In this document: piece by piece, positions 26,719 through 36,308 of the stretch
How the letters are laid out: every line of letters starts with the position of its first letter
Numbering within the stretch: the stretch's first letter is position 1
NCBI RefSeq assembly: GCF_002086485.1
Contig: NZ_MVHF01000012.1
Coordinates: forward strand, 84,564-148,563
Direction of reading: 5' to 3'
DNA from: Mycobacterium aquaticum
GTDB lineage: Bacteria; Actinomycetota; Actinomycetes; Mycobacteriales; Mycobacteriaceae
Length of the DNA: 64,000 nucleotides
Position numbers and translations under genes: made by a program
The notes under the pieces: model-generated
Database searches by the model: none
Seen by the model: the letters and a program-made list of their open reading frames with translations, nothing else
Told to the model about the DNA's origin: nothing

Positions 26719-29571
26719 TCAGACCCATTGCCCGGAAACCTCTCTGACGGGGTTCGGACGCTGACGAAGTGGACGTTGACGCACGATCGTCGGCCACCAG
26801 AACCACGGTCCGAAAATCCTGACGAGTGACGGCACGATGAACGACCGCACAATCAGCGTGTCGAGCAGTAGGCCGATACACACGGTCGACCCCACCTGGC
26901 CGATCGTGCGCAGATCACTGGACAGCATCGCCAGCATGGTGAACGCGAACACCAGACCCGCCGACGTCACGACGCCACCGGTGCTGCCGAGCGCCCGGAT
27001 CAACCCGGTGTTCAGGCCGGCATGTAGCTCCTCTTTGAGTCGAGAGATCAGCAGCAGGTTGTAGTCCGAACCGACCGCCACCAGGATGATGAACGTCAAC
27101 GGCAGGATCAGCCAGTGCAGGTGCAGGCCGATCAGGTGCTGCCACACCAGCACCGACAACCCGAACGCGCCGGCGTACGAGAACGCCACCGTTCCGGGAA
27201 TCACCACGGCGGCCACCAGGGACCGGGTGATCACCAGCATGATCAGGAAGATCAAAACGAATGCGGCGATGGCCGCGATGAGCAGATCGGACTTCGCGTA
27301 TTCCTGGATGTCCTTGTTGTTCGAGGCGGAGCCGCCGATGTAGACCTTCGAACCCGCGAGCGAGGTTTCCTTGAGCGCGACCGTGATCGCGTCGGGGAAC
27401 TGTTTCACGTGCTCAATGCCTTCCGGACCCATGGCGTTGCCCTCGTGGGTGACGATGAACCGGGCCGCCTTCCCATCCGGCGACATCATCAGCTTGATGC
27501 CCGTTTTCACGTCCTCGTTGTCGAACGCCTCCCGCGGGATGTAGAAGAAGTCGTCGCTGCGGGCCTGGTCGAAGTCGTTACCGACGTTGATCATGTCGTC
27601 GAACGTCTGATCGGTGTTCTGATTCTGAATATCGTTGGGGCCGTATGTATTCACCGTCAGCGCCAGCAGGCTCTGCTGGTCGGACACCGTGAGTTTCAGC
27701 AGTGATACCAGCTGCGGCATCAGTTGATCCATCACCTCGAGGGAGCCGACCGCCTTCGTAATGTCGGCAGCCAGGCTGTCCACTTTGTCGATCATGTCGA
27801 ACAGTGACCGGAACGCCCAGCACACCGGAATGTCGAAACAGTGTGGTTCCCAATAGAAATAGTTGCGCAACGGGCGCATGAAGTCGTCGAGATTGGCGAT
27901 CTCGTCGTTCATGTCATTGGTGACCTGCTCCATGTCATCCATTGTCAGCACCGTCGCATGCAGCTCATCGGCGAGTTTCTGGGTCAGGTCGACGGTCTTC
28001 TGCAAGACGGTGATGGAGTGAGCCGTGATCTTGGCCTGCTGATCGGTGTTGTTGTTGTTGTGCTCGCTGAACGGCAGCTGCTGACCGTTGCCGCTGCCCT
28101 GGGTGGTGAAAAGGTAAGGGATGGACGCATGTTCGAGCGGCCGGCCCATGGGCCGGGTGACGCTCTGCACCATGGCCACCCCGGGCAGCCGGATCAGCGC
28201 CTTGGCCACCCGGTCCAGCGAGATGAAGTCGGCCGAGTTGCGCATGTCGTGGTCGGACTCGACCATCAGCATCTCGCTGAACAACTTGCTCTTGGAGAAG
28301 TGCCGGTCGGCGGCCGCAAAGCCCAGATTGGCCGGGGCGTTCGCAGGTTGGTAGGCGCGATCGTCGTAGCTCACCTGGTAGGTCGGGACGAACACGGCCC
28401 CGATCGTGACGATGGCGGCGCTGGCCGCGAGGATCGGTTTGGGCCAGCGCACCACGCTCGTACCGATGCGCCGGTACAACCGCGCCTTGACCTTCTGCTT
28501 CGGATCGAACAGTCCGAACAGACTGCCCGTGCTCAGGATGGCCGGCGCGAGCGTCAGTGCACCCGTGACCGTCAGCACCATGCTGATGGCCACCGCAGGG
28601 CCCATGGTGCTGAAGTAATTCAGTCGCGCGAAACTCAGGCAGAATGCCGCACCGGCGATGGTCAGGCCCGAACCGATGATCACATGGGACACCCCGCGAT
28701 ATGCCGTGTAGTAGGCGTCTTCCCGGCTCTGACCGGCAAGGCGCGCCTCGTGATATCGCCCCATCAGGAAGATGCCGTAATCCGTTCCTGCACCCAAGGT
28801 CAGCGAGACAACCATGTTGACGGCGAACGACGACAACGGGATGTAGCCGAAGTGACCGAGGGTGGAGATGAAGCCCTTGGCAGCCAACATCAGGATCAAC
28901 ACCCCGAACAGCGGCACCAGCATGGTCACGACCGAGCGATACACCAACAGCAGCATGAAGATGATGAGGAAGATCGTGACGATCGTGATGTTGTTCAAGC
29001 TCGAGTTGGCGATCGCCAAGGTGTCCGAGGCCAACGGGGCTGCGCCGCTGACGTAAACCTTGAGCCCCGGTGGGGGCTTACTGGTGTCGACGGTATGCCG
29101 GACGGCGTCTACCGAGGCGTTGGCCTGTATCTGCCCGATGTCGCCGGCCAAGCGCAACAGCACGTAAGCAGCTTTGCCGTCGAGGCTCTGAGCGCCCGCC
29201 GCGGTGATTGGCTTGCCCCAGGTGTCCATCACGTACTGCACATGTGCGGTGTCGGCCTGCAACGCGCGGACCAGGTCGTCGTAATACTGATGATCCTGCT
29301 CAGCGAGTGGGCGGTCGGCCTCGAGCACCAGCATTGCCAGGCTGGTCGAGTCGGACTCCTGGAACTTCTTGCCTATCTCCAACATCGCGGACTGCGACGA
29401 CGCATACGTCGGGACCATCGGACCGGCGAGTTCTTCGGCGACCTTTTCGACCTGCGGCACAAAGGTATTCGTCGAGACGGCGAGCAGACCCCAGAAAGCG
29501 ATGATCGGGATCGCCAGAACCCGCACCATCCTGGCGAGGAACGGCGGTTTGATGGTGCTGTGTGCGCTCAT
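26719..29571 (-). CDS. MmpL family RND transporter
   Basis: The 950-residue inner-membrane protein has an N-terminal helix, a periplasmic loop, five helices, a second long periplasmic region (about 400-740) and five more helices. G-T-D-Y-G-I-F-L and G-S-D-Y-N-L-L-L carry the Asp-Tyr pairs of the MmpL proton relay. The second loop contains an extended coiled-coil region (about 540-650), a feature of MmpL4/MmpL5-type proteins, which export siderophores and drugs together with an MmpS partner. The ATG at 29571 overlaps the mmpS stop (ATGA). The cargo is unknown. Confidence 0.92.
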   Translation of the reverse strand: MSAHSTIKPPFLARMVRVLAIPIIAFWGLLAVSTNTFVPQVEKVAEELAGPMVPTYASSQSAMLEIGKKFQESDSTSLAMLVLEADRPLAEQDHQYYDDLVRALQADTAHVQYVMDTWGKPITAAGAQSLDGKAAYVLLRLAGDIGQIQANASVDAVRHTVDTSKPPPGLKVYVSGAAPLASDTLAIANSSLNNITIVTIFLIIFMLLLVYRSVVTMLVPLFGVLILMLAAKGFISTLGHFGYIPLSSFAVNMVVSLTLGAGTDYGIFLMGRYHEARLAGQSREDAYYTAYRGVSHVIIGSGLTIAGAAFCLSFARLNYFSTMGPAVAISMVLTVTGALTLAPAILSTGSLFGLFDPKQKVKARLYRRIGTSVVRWPKPILAASAAIVTIGAVFVPTYQVSYDDRAYQPANAPANLGFAAADRHFSKSKLFSEMLMVESDHDMRNSADFISLDRVAKALIRLPGVAMVQSVTRPMGRPLEHASIPYLFTTQGSGNGQQLPFSEHNNNNTDQQAKITAHSITVLQKTVDLTQKLADELHATVLTMDDMEQVTNDMNDEIANLDDFMRPLRNYFYWEPHCFDIPVCWAFRSLFDMIDKVDSLAADITKAVGSLEVMDQLMPQLVSLLKLTVSDQQSLLALTVNTYGPNDIQNQNTDQTFDDMINVGNDFDQARSDDFFYIPREAFDNEDVKTGIKLMMSPDGKAARFIVTHEGNAMGPEGIEHVKQFPDAITVALKETSLAGSKVYIGGSASNNKDIQEYAKSDLLIAAIAAFVLIFLIMLVITRSLVAAVVIPGTVAFSYAGAFGLSVLVWQHLIGLHLHWLILPLTFIILVAVGSDYNLLLISRLKEELHAGLNTGLIRALGSTGGVVTSAGLVFAFTMLAMLSSDLRTIGQVGSTVCIGLLLDTLIVRSFIVPSLVRIFGPWFWWPTIVRQRPLRQRPNPVREVSGQWV

Positions 29572-30011
29572 GCGGACTTCACCCGGCAAGTGATGTCAGC
29601 GTCTTGACGCTCGTTGGACTGTTCGTCGCGCACGACGTCATCGACGAGAATCCGGCAGCCGACCTGACCGCCGTGCACCTGCACCGAGATGCTGCCCGAG
29701 ACCACGGTGAGCACCGTGGTCTCTGAGTGCGACCAGGGCAGTGCATCCAGCTCGACCTTGTGGGGATGCCCGTCGACGTCGACGTACGAGAGCATGCCGC
29801 TGTCCCCCACAGTCCCGTACACCTCGTAGGTGAGCTTCTTCGGCGTGAACTCCGGTGGGGCCTGAGGTGGCTCGACAGCGAGAACTGGTCCAGGATCGGA
29901 CATTTGGTGAACCTTCCACATACACAACGCACCCACGCCGAGGGCGATGACGGCGACCAGCGGAATCCAGGCTCGTGCCAGGACAAAGCTGCCGGATGAA
30001 CGAGGGCTCAC
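29568..30011 (-). CDS. MmpS family membrane accessory protein
   Basis: MmpS proteins have one membrane helix and a beta-rich periplasmic domain and work with the adjacent MmpL. The 147-residue protein has a helix at about 13-32 and two late cysteines (in V-G-C-R and I-T-C-R) that could pair. I chose the GTG at 30011 because AAAGGTGG lies just upstream and the size then fits the family. It is coupled to mmpL by a 4-nt overlap. Confidence 0.88.
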   Translation of the reverse strand: MSPRSSGSFVLARAWIPLVAVIALGVGALCMWKVHQMSDPGPVLAVEPPQAPPEFTPKKLTYEVYGTVGDSGMLSYVDVDGHPHKVELDALPWSHSETTVLTVVSGSISVQVHGGQVGCRILVDDVVRDEQSNERQDADITCRVKSA

Positions 30012-30093
30012 CTGACCACCTTTCGAACCGGGTGAGATGTTGAATTGGGCGCACGGCGGGTCGGGACTGTCGATGTGGGCCCGGGGGGAGCAG

Positions 30094-30570
30094 TCACGCG
30101 CCGGCACCCAGCTGCGGGTTCGGCGGGGCCGGCCTCGGCAGGCGCCTCTTGAGCTTGATCACCCGCAGCAGCTGAATGGCGATGTTCGTCGAGGTGAACA
30201 TCGGGATCACCCCGATAAAGGTGCGCTCAGACGGGGTGGCGCCGTGCAACTGCTCCAAGCTGCCGAGCACATAGAAGCAACCCATCGAGAAGATGGCTGC
30301 GGGGATGCAGAATGCCAACGGCGATCGCTGATCGCTGATCACCTGGGTCGCGAACTGCAACTCCTCTGGTGAAAGCTCTTCCCGTTTACGCACTTTCGCC
30401 AACACCGCACGTTTGGCACCGATACCTTCACTCATCGGCAACGGCTCGCTGCTCCGCAATCGCCGGATGTAGAGGAAAGCGCCGGTGGCGAACACCATAA
30501 GCGTTGCGAAGGCCACCACCGCCAGAATTCCGAACAGCCGCCAGTCGGTACCGAGAAAGTTCCAATTCAT
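30094..30570 (-). CDS. Small membrane protein of the mmpS-mmpL operon
   Basis: The 158-residue protein has a helix at about 12-34, a basic/acidic cytoplasmic stretch (R-K-R-E-E-L-S-P-E-E) and a second hydrophobic segment at about 84-105, then a third weaker one, ending in a basic Pro-rich tail. I do not recognise a family. The ATG at 30570 overlaps the stop of the preceding 34-codon ORF; GAAGGAC lies upstream. It is 82 nt before mmpS, so it is likely part of the same transcript. Confidence 0.65.
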   Translation of the reverse strand: MNWNFLGTDWRLFGILAVVAFATLMVFATGAFLYIRRLRSSEPLPMSEGIGAKRAVLAKVRKREELSPEELQFATQVISDQRSPLAFCIPAAIFSMGCFYVLGSLEQLHGATPSERTFIGVIPMFTSTNIAIQLLRVIKLKRRLPRPAPPNPQLGAGA

Positions 30571-30671
30571 CTGATAGTCCTTCGTGCTGCCGACAGTTTC
30601 GTGCGCCGCCTCGGCTCATCGGCCAGGTCGACCGCCAGCGGATTGCACGCGAGTCCAACCAGACGAGTCAT
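30567..30671 (-). CDS. 34-aa leader-like small ORF ahead of the membrane/MmpS/MmpL genes
   Basis: GGAGGAG, an almost ideal ribosome site, precedes this ATG at 30671, and the stop overlaps the next start (ATGA). The predicted peptide is short, with a hydrophobic start (L-V-G-L-A) and an Arg-rich end (R-R-R-T-K...R-R-T-I-R). It may be a translational-coupling leader or a small functional protein. No family is recognisable. Confidence 0.5.
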   Translation of the reverse strand: MTRLVGLACNPLAVDLADEPRRRTKLSAARRTIR

Positions 30672-30934
30672 GCCACTCCTCCGCTCAACCTGTTGTGGGA
30701 CACGCATCACCGGCCGGACGATGCGTCAACTCACGCCCCGGGGATGCTTGCAGTCAGGTAGGTGAGGCAGCGTCACCAATTTCATGTGATTGGCTGGATC
30801 CTGCCGATGGCATCGGTTGGTCACCCCGCCGGCACAGCGCTTCGCAATTCGACAACTTCGCAGAGCTTTTCGGCCGGTAGCGGCGGTGTGAGAAGTATCT
30901 GTTCGCGGGATGGTCATTGCGCAGGGGCGGGTTG

Positions 30935-33685
30935 ATGGCAATCATCGATGAAACGACCGGACGGAGGCTGGGCAGCGTGGACGTCACCACACATCTCGGT
31001 GATGGCGACTTGGCCGTTACCCGCGCGCCCGTGACCGTGCGTACACCGCTGCTCGAACGCCTGGATGCCGCGGTCCCCCGGGGATTGACGCTGGTGTCAG
31101 CACCGGCGGGCAGTGGCAAGACGATGTTGTTGCAGTCCTGGATCGACAATGCCGACCTCGGTGACGACACCGGTTGGGTGTCTGTCGAGCCCGACGAGCG
31201 AGACGGCCAACGCTTCTGGCGGTCGGTGATCGACGAATTGCGGAGGACTGCGGGTGCTGCCGGCATCGTCGACACCTTCACTCCGACACCGGCATTCGAC
31301 GGCGAGGCGGTGGTCGACCGTCTGATAAGCGCTTTGAGCTCACTGCAGCGGCCGGTGAATCTAGTCATCGATGATCTCCACGAGCTGCACTGCAGCGAGT
31401 CGCTGGCCCAACTCAAGACCCTGATTTCGCGTAGACCACCGCTGCTGCGCCTCATTCTGGCGAGTCGTCATGACCCGCAACTCGGCTTGCATCGCCCACG
31501 GCTGACCGGCGAGTTGACCGAACTGCGGGCGGCTGATTTGGCATTCACCCTCCAGGATGCGCGCACCCTGCTGGCAGCGTCGGGCGTGACGCTGTCGGAC
31601 GAGAGCCTGGCGGTTCTGCACGCGCGCACCGAGGGCTGGGCAGCCGGACTGCGGCTGGCGGCCATCTCTCTGGGCGGCCACCCGGAGCCGGAACGCTTTA
31701 TCACCGAGTTCTCCGGCAGCGAGCGCACGGTGGCCGAGTATCTCCTCGCCGAAGTGCTCGAGCGGCAGCCCGATGAGGTACGTCGGCTGCTGCTGTACAC
31801 GTCGGTGCTGCAACGGGTCAACGGCGAGCTGGCGGATCACCTGCTCAGCAGTCGGGGCTCGGAAAAAGTCCTGCATGCGCTTGAGGGGGCCAACGCATTC
31901 GTTGTCGCGTTAGACGCCGGGCGGTACTGGTTTCGTTACCACCAACTGTTCGCTGACCTGCTTCGGCTGGAACTGCGGCGGACCTACCCCGGGGCGGTCC
32001 CGCAGCTCCACGATGCCGCTGCCCGGTGGTACTCGGAGCACGGGCGCGTTGCCGACGCAATACGGCACGCCCAGTTCGCAGAGAACTGGGAGTACGCCGC
32101 GCGCCTACTCGGCGAACACGAGCTGAGCCTGATCCTCGACGGGCGCATGGCAACAGTCGATTCATTGCTGGGCGCTTTTCCTCCGCACGCTGCATCGGAT
32201 CCGCAACTCGCGCCCGCGTTCGTCAGTCAGCAGCTCAGGCGGCGATCGGTCGAGGAGGCAACGGCCAGCCTGGGCCTCGGCGAGCGCGGCGTCCTCGACG
32301 TGCCAACCGAGCAACGACGCAGCGTAGAAGTGCGCCTGGCCGTGATGCGGTTGTGGTTGGCCGGCCGCATGGGTGACTACGACTCCGTGGTCGCTCGGGT
32401 GCGGTCCTTGCTGACGTCGGTGGCAACCGAGGCCCCGGGTGAGAGCGGCATCGGCGACGACGTGCGAGCCGTCGCGTTGATGCAACTGGGCACTGTCGAG
32501 ATGTGGGCTCATCGCATGGAGGACGCAGAGATCCACCTGCAGCAGGCCTTGCAGCTGGCACGACGAGCCAAGCGCCCGTATCTGGAGGCTCAGTGCCTGG
32601 CGAGATTACCGGCGCCCGCGTTGACACGTTCTCTGTCGCTCGTGCGGGAACGCGCCGACGCAGCCATCGCCGTGGCCGACGAGCACGGCTGGGGATCAGA
32701 CCTTTTCGTCATATTCGCGCTCGGGTCGGCGGCCGCCGCCGACGTGTGGCAGGGCGACTTCGCCACCGCCGAGCAGCGGCTCACGCGTGTCGGGCAGATC
32801 TCGAATCTCGACCTGGATCCCGCGCTAGGTCTGCCCGCGCACGTTGTGAGGGCGATGCTGCGCGACGGACAAGGCAGATATGAGCAGGCACTCGCCGCAG
32901 CCCGCGATGCCGAACGATTCCGCACCCAGGTGGTCACACCCGGGCCTTTCAGTGCATTCCTGCACGCGCTGATGGTCCGAATGCAGGTTCAACTGGGGGA
33001 CACCGTGTCGGCGCGGGCCTCGCTCGATGCGCTGTCGGTGCCGGAACGAGAGACGGTGGACGGTCGGGTGGCGATCGCCGCGGTGGAGATCGCCGACGGT
33101 AACGCGCGCACGGCGATCGCTGCGCTCGATCCGGTTCTCGACGCCTCGGCGGACGCCTTTCACACCGCCTCACGGATCACCGCGCTCCTTCTCAATGCAC
33201 GTGCCCATGACATGCTCGACGACATCGACCGGGTCGACGCCGCCATCGAACATGCCCTCGAACTGGCCGAGCCGGACGAATTAGTATGGCCGTTCGTGAT
33301 CACGCATGCGCGTGAACTCCTCGATCGCCGCCGGTGGCAGGGCACCGCCCATGCCACATTGATCTCGCGGATCGGGTCCGTGGTTTCCGGACACACGCCG
33401 CACCAGCGGGACGCTGAGCGCCTCCCTTTGCCGGCGAATCTGACGCAAGGCGAGTTGCGCGTGCTGCGCTATCTGGCGAGCACCCTGTCGGCCACCGAAA
33501 TCGCCTCCGAGCTATACCTTTCCGTCAACACCGTACGCACCCACATGCGCCACATCTACGAGAAGCTCGGCGTCCGCCGCCGTACCGACGCCATCGAGCG
33601 TGCATCCGAACTGGGGCTGCTGGCCGGGCCATCGGTGCGGCGCCGACGCGGAGACTCCCCTTCCGCCGAACCAGCCACTCCCTGA
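30935..33685 (+). CDS. Large LuxR (LAL/MalT-type) transcriptional regulator
   Basis: The 916-residue protein has a P-loop NTPase domain (A-P-A-G-S-G-K-T at 56-63; Walker B L-V-I-D-D-L-H near 145) and long helical TPR-like repeats (about 330-800). A C-terminal LuxR helix-turn-helix (about 840-905) contains L-S-A-T-E-I-A-S-E-L-Y-L-S-V-N-T-V-R-T-H. LAL regulators bind ATP and an inducer and activate nearby operons. It is divergent from the small ORF/MmpS/MmpL operon and is its most likely regulator, unlike the TetR/MarR repressors usual for mmpL genes. The ATG at 30935 is preferred over a TTG 18 nt upstream. Confidence 0.9.
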   Translation: MAIIDETTGRRLGSVDVTTHLGDGDLAVTRAPVTVRTPLLERLDAAVPRGLTLVSAPAGSGKTMLLQSWIDNADLGDDTGWVSVEPDERDGQRFWRSVIDELRRTAGAAGIVDTFTPTPAFDGEAVVDRLISALSSLQRPVNLVIDDLHELHCSESLAQLKTLISRRPPLLRLILASRHDPQLGLHRPRLTGELTELRAADLAFTLQDARTLLAASGVTLSDESLAVLHARTEGWAAGLRLAAISLGGHPEPERFITEFSGSERTVAEYLLAEVLERQPDEVRRLLLYTSVLQRVNGELADHLLSSRGSEKVLHALEGANAFVVALDAGRYWFRYHQLFADLLRLELRRTYPGAVPQLHDAAARWYSEHGRVADAIRHAQFAENWEYAARLLGEHELSLILDGRMATVDSLLGAFPPHAASDPQLAPAFVSQQLRRRSVEEATASLGLGERGVLDVPTEQRRSVEVRLAVMRLWLAGRMGDYDSVVARVRSLLTSVATEAPGESGIGDDVRAVALMQLGTVEMWAHRMEDAEIHLQQALQLARRAKRPYLEAQCLARLPAPALTRSLSLVRERADAAIAVADEHGWGSDLFVIFALGSAAAADVWQGDFATAEQRLTRVGQISNLDLDPALGLPAHVVRAMLRDGQGRYEQALAAARDAERFRTQVVTPGPFSAFLHALMVRMQVQLGDTVSARASLDALSVPERETVDGRVAIAAVEIADGNARTAIAALDPVLDASADAFHTASRITALLLNARAHDMLDDIDRVDAAIEHALELAEPDELVWPFVITHARELLDRRRWQGTAHATLISRIGSVVSGHTPHQRDAERLPLPANLTQGELRVLRYLASTLSATEIASELYLSVNTVRTHMRHIYEKLGVRRRTDAIERASELGLLAGPSVRRRRGDSPSAEPATP

Positions 33686-33704
33686 TCGGCGGACGCTCGG
33701 CGTC

Positions 33705-33962
33705 TCAGCATTGCGGAGCGCCACCGTCGGATTCGCCGGTCGCATCGGCATCGGTGGTGCGGACCTCCATCAACTCCAGCCCCAGCCCTTCGAGCTCGGC
33801 GAGCACACCATAGAGCGCTGCCTGGTCCATCAGTTGTCCGCGCAGGACTGTCACGCCCGGCTCGGTGCGCACCTGCAGACCGGGAAACGCGCCGATCAAC
33901 AGCTCCCCCAGATATCCGCGCACGCGGATCTCGTAGCGTGCTGTCCTCGCTGAACCTGCCAC
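33705..33962 (-). CDS. Small conserved protein next to a LAL regulator, 85 aa
   Basis: The product begins with a compact domain (Y-E-I-R-V-R-G-Y-L-G-E-L-L-I-G-A-F-P-G-L) and continues to T-V-L-R-G-Q-L-M-D-Q-A-A-L-Y-G-V-L. It ends in an acidic tail. I have seen similar small proteins of actinobacteria with an R-V-x-G-x-L-G core and a D-Q-A-A-L helix; their role is unknown. The start is GTG at 33962. It converges with the LAL gene, 19 nt apart, and is divergent from the LLM gene at 34088. Confidence 0.6.
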   Translation of the reverse strand: MAGSARTARYEIRVRGYLGELLIGAFPGLQVRTEPGVTVLRGQLMDQAALYGVLAELEGLGLELMEVRTTDADATGESDGGAPQC

Positions 33963-34087
33963 GATGGCAGCCTGTCTGGGACCGCCCCGATACGCATCAC
34001 ATGAATCGGGTGAGAATGGCACAACTTCCGACCGCCCGTCGCAGCACCCGAATCCCAACCAACCGGTTGATGGTGTATAACTCCACC

Positions 34088-35128
34088 ATGCGGACGGGCA
34101 TCTTTCTGAGCTACGCGGGCGGATTCAAAGAAGCTGCCGATCAGGTGGTGGAACTGGAGAAGGTCGGCGTCGACATCGCCCTCGTGGCCGAGGCCTATTC
34201 GTACGACGCGATCAGCCAGCTGGGCTACCTGGCCGCCAAGACCTCCACCATCGAGCTGGGCACCGGCGTGGTGCCGATCTACACCCGCACCCCGTCGCTG
34301 CTGGCGATGACCGCCGCGGGCGTCGACTACGTCTCCGACGGCCGCTTCCGCCTCGGCATCGGCACCTCCGGACCCCAGGTCATGGAGGGCTTCCACGGCG
34401 TCCCCTTCGACGCGCCGTTGGGCCGCACCCGCGAGGTGGTCGAGATCTGCCGCCAGGTGTGGCGGCGCGAGGACGTCAACTACACCGGCAAGCACTACCA
34501 GCTACCGCTGCCCGCCGACCGTGGCACCGGCCTCGGCAAATCCCTCCACCTGATCAATAACCCTGTGCGCGAACGTATTCCGATCACCATCGCGGCGCTG
34601 GGGCCCAAGAACGTCGAGTTGACCGCCGAGATCGCCGAGGGTTGGCAGCCCGTCTTCTACTACCCCGAGAAGGCCGACGACGTCTGGGGCGACGCGCTGC
34701 GCGCCGGCGCCGCCAAACGCGATCCCGAACTGGGGCCACTCGACGTGATGGTCAGTGCCAGCCTGGCCATTGGCGACGACGTCGATGACCGGCTGGCCTG
34801 GGCGAAACCCCAACTGGCCCTTTACATCGGGGGGATGGGCGCACGCGGCAAGAACTTCTACCACAACCTCGCCACCCGCTACGGATTCGGCGAGGTTGCC
34901 GACCACATCCAGGATCTGTACCTGGCAGGCAAGAAGGCCGAGGCCGTCGCGGCCGTACCCGACGAGCTGGTGCGCAATGTATCCCTGGTCGGGCCAACGG
35001 GATTCGTGAAGGAACGGCTCGCGGCCTATACCGAGGCGGGCGTGACCACGCTGCTGGTGCATCCGCTGGCCACCTCCGACGCCGAGACCGTGCGGTTCTG
35101 CGAAGAACTCGTGTCACTGACGCGGTAG
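34088..35128 (+). CDS. LLM-class F420-dependent oxidoreductase
   Basis: The 346-residue protein has the luciferase-like fold with M-R-T-G-I-F at the start, D-I-A-L-V-A-E-A-Y-S-Y-D, G-T-G-V-V-P-I-Y-T-R-T-P, R-F-R-L-G-I-G-T-S-G-P-Q-V and I-A-A-L-G-P-K-N. This matches the mycobacterial F420 family that acts on alcohols, acids or unsaturated compounds; the substrate is unknown. A TATAAC element at 34076-34081 would start transcription at the ATG at 34088, so it may be leaderless. It has no obvious operon partner. Confidence 0.9.
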   Translation: MRTGIFLSYAGGFKEAADQVVELEKVGVDIALVAEAYSYDAISQLGYLAAKTSTIELGTGVVPIYTRTPSLLAMTAAGVDYVSDGRFRLGIGTSGPQVMEGFHGVPFDAPLGRTREVVEICRQVWRREDVNYTGKHYQLPLPADRGTGLGKSLHLINNPVRERIPITIAALGPKNVELTAEIAEGWQPVFYYPEKADDVWGDALRAGAAKRDPELGPLDVMVSASLAIGDDVDDRLAWAKPQLALYIGGMGARGKNFYHNLATRYGFGEVADHIQDLYLAGKKAEAVAAVPDELVRNVSLVGPTGFVKERLAAYTEAGVTTLLVHPLATSDAETVRFCEELVSLTR

Positions 35129-35180
35129 TCCCCGCAGGTTGCGAGAGCTCGAGTCAATCGTCGAGGGCCGCGATTTCCCT

Positions 35181-36308
35181 TCAAAGATCCAAAACAAGCG
35201 GTGCGGATGTCGGTTTGGCCCGCGAGACACACACCAGCATCTGGCCCAGTTCCCGTTGTTCGTCGGTGAGCAGGTTGTCGCGATGGTCGACGTCACCGGC
35301 AAGCACCTGCTGCACGCAGGACCCGCAATACCCTTGTCGGCACGAGTAACTGACGTGTGGAAGGTATGACTGCAGCGCGGCCAAGGTGCTCTGCTGGGCA
35401 CCAACCTGTATCACCGTGGCGCTTCGGGCCAGCATCACTTCGAACGGCTTTCCGTCGACAACAGGCAGCGGTGAGAAGCGCTCGAAGTGCAACTCGGTGC
35501 CGGGTGCGACGGTGCGGCGGACGGCGTCGATCATCGGCGGTGGGCCACACACATAGACTGCGGTCGTTTCATCCGCCCCGGCGAGTAGCTCAGTGGTGCC
35601 TGGTCGTCCGTGCTGATCGGTGGTGTGCACCCGCACCTTGTCGCCGAAGGCGGACAGTTCGTCCAGAAACGGTAGATTGTCGCGGTGCCGGCCGATGTAG
35701 CACAGTGACCACGGCACTCCCGTGCGCTCGGCGAGCCGCGCCATGGGCAGGATGGGCGTGATACCGATGCCGCCTGCGATGAAGTGCAGCCTCTGTGCGC
35801 GCGACGCTGAACCGGGCAGGGGCATGAGGAATGCGTTGCGCGGCGTACTGATGTCGATGACCTGGTTCACGCGCAGCCCATGCGCTTCCTTGGAAGAGCC
35901 ACTGCCATCGCACGTTCGTCGGACGGCGAATCGGTACTCCTGGGTTCGACGCGGGTCGCCGCAGAGCGAGTACTGGCGCGTGCGCCCGGACGGGAGATGG
36001 ACATCGATGTGGGCGCCCGGGTGCCACGGAGGCAGGGCCATGCCGTCGTGCGCCGCCACGGTGAGTTCGACGACGGTGCCATCCCGCGCCACGTTGCGAC
36101 GACGCACCACGAGCATTGCCCGGCGATTGCGGGCATGGGCGAGTTCCGGAAGCTCGCCGTCGCCGCCCAGACGCATGACACCGGACACGAACTTGGCGAC
36201 GGCGTAGCCGGCGAACCGGATGAGGAGGTCGGGTCGGGTGGTTCGGTAAAGGCCCGGTGGCGGGTCGCCGACGTGCGAACCGATCACCCGACGGGCTAAC
36301 TCAGCCAT
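35181..36308 (-). CDS. Ferredoxin reductase-type electron transfer protein with C-terminal 2Fe-2S domain
   Basis: The 375-residue protein has an FAD/FMN-binding barrel (R-Q-Y-S-L-C-G), an NAD domain (G-G-I-G-I-T-P and V-Y-V-C-G-P-P-P-M) and a plant-type 2Fe-2S domain with Cys323, Cys328, Cys331 and Cys360. This is the architecture of reductases that feed oxygenases and desaturases, such as the mycobacterial partner of DesA3 (Rv3230c). Its ATG at 36308 overlaps by 8 nt the stop of a di-iron-type protein gene, strongly suggesting it supplies electrons to that protein. Confidence 0.88.
   Translation of the reverse strand: MAELARRVIGSHVGDPPPGLYRTTRPDLLIRFAGYAVAKFVSGVMRLGGDGELPELAHARNRRAMLVVRRRNVARDGTVVELTVAAHDGMALPPWHPGAHIDVHLPSGRTRQYSLCGDPRRTQEYRFAVRRTCDGSGSSKEAHGLRVNQVIDISTPRNAFLMPLPGSASRAQRLHFIAGGIGITPILPMARLAERTGVPWSLCYIGRHRDNLPFLDELSAFGDKVRVHTTDQHGRPGTTELLAGADETTAVYVCGPPPMIDAVRRTVAPGTELHFERFSPLPVVDGKPFEVMLARSATVIQVGAQQSTLAALQSYLPHVSYSCRQGYCGSCVQQVLAGDVDHRDNLLTDEQRELGQMLVCVSRAKPTSAPLVLDL

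Noticed and set aside
28020..28070. Asparagine repeat in MmpL (GTT-rich run) as a recombination hotspot
   Set aside because: Only four or five Asn codons in a low-complexity turn of the periplasmic loop; no repeat expansion or mobile-element signature.
26800..29600. Long open frames antisense to mmpL
   Set aside because: They are His/Gln/Arg-rich shadows of a high-GC gene without ribosome sites or recognisable domains.
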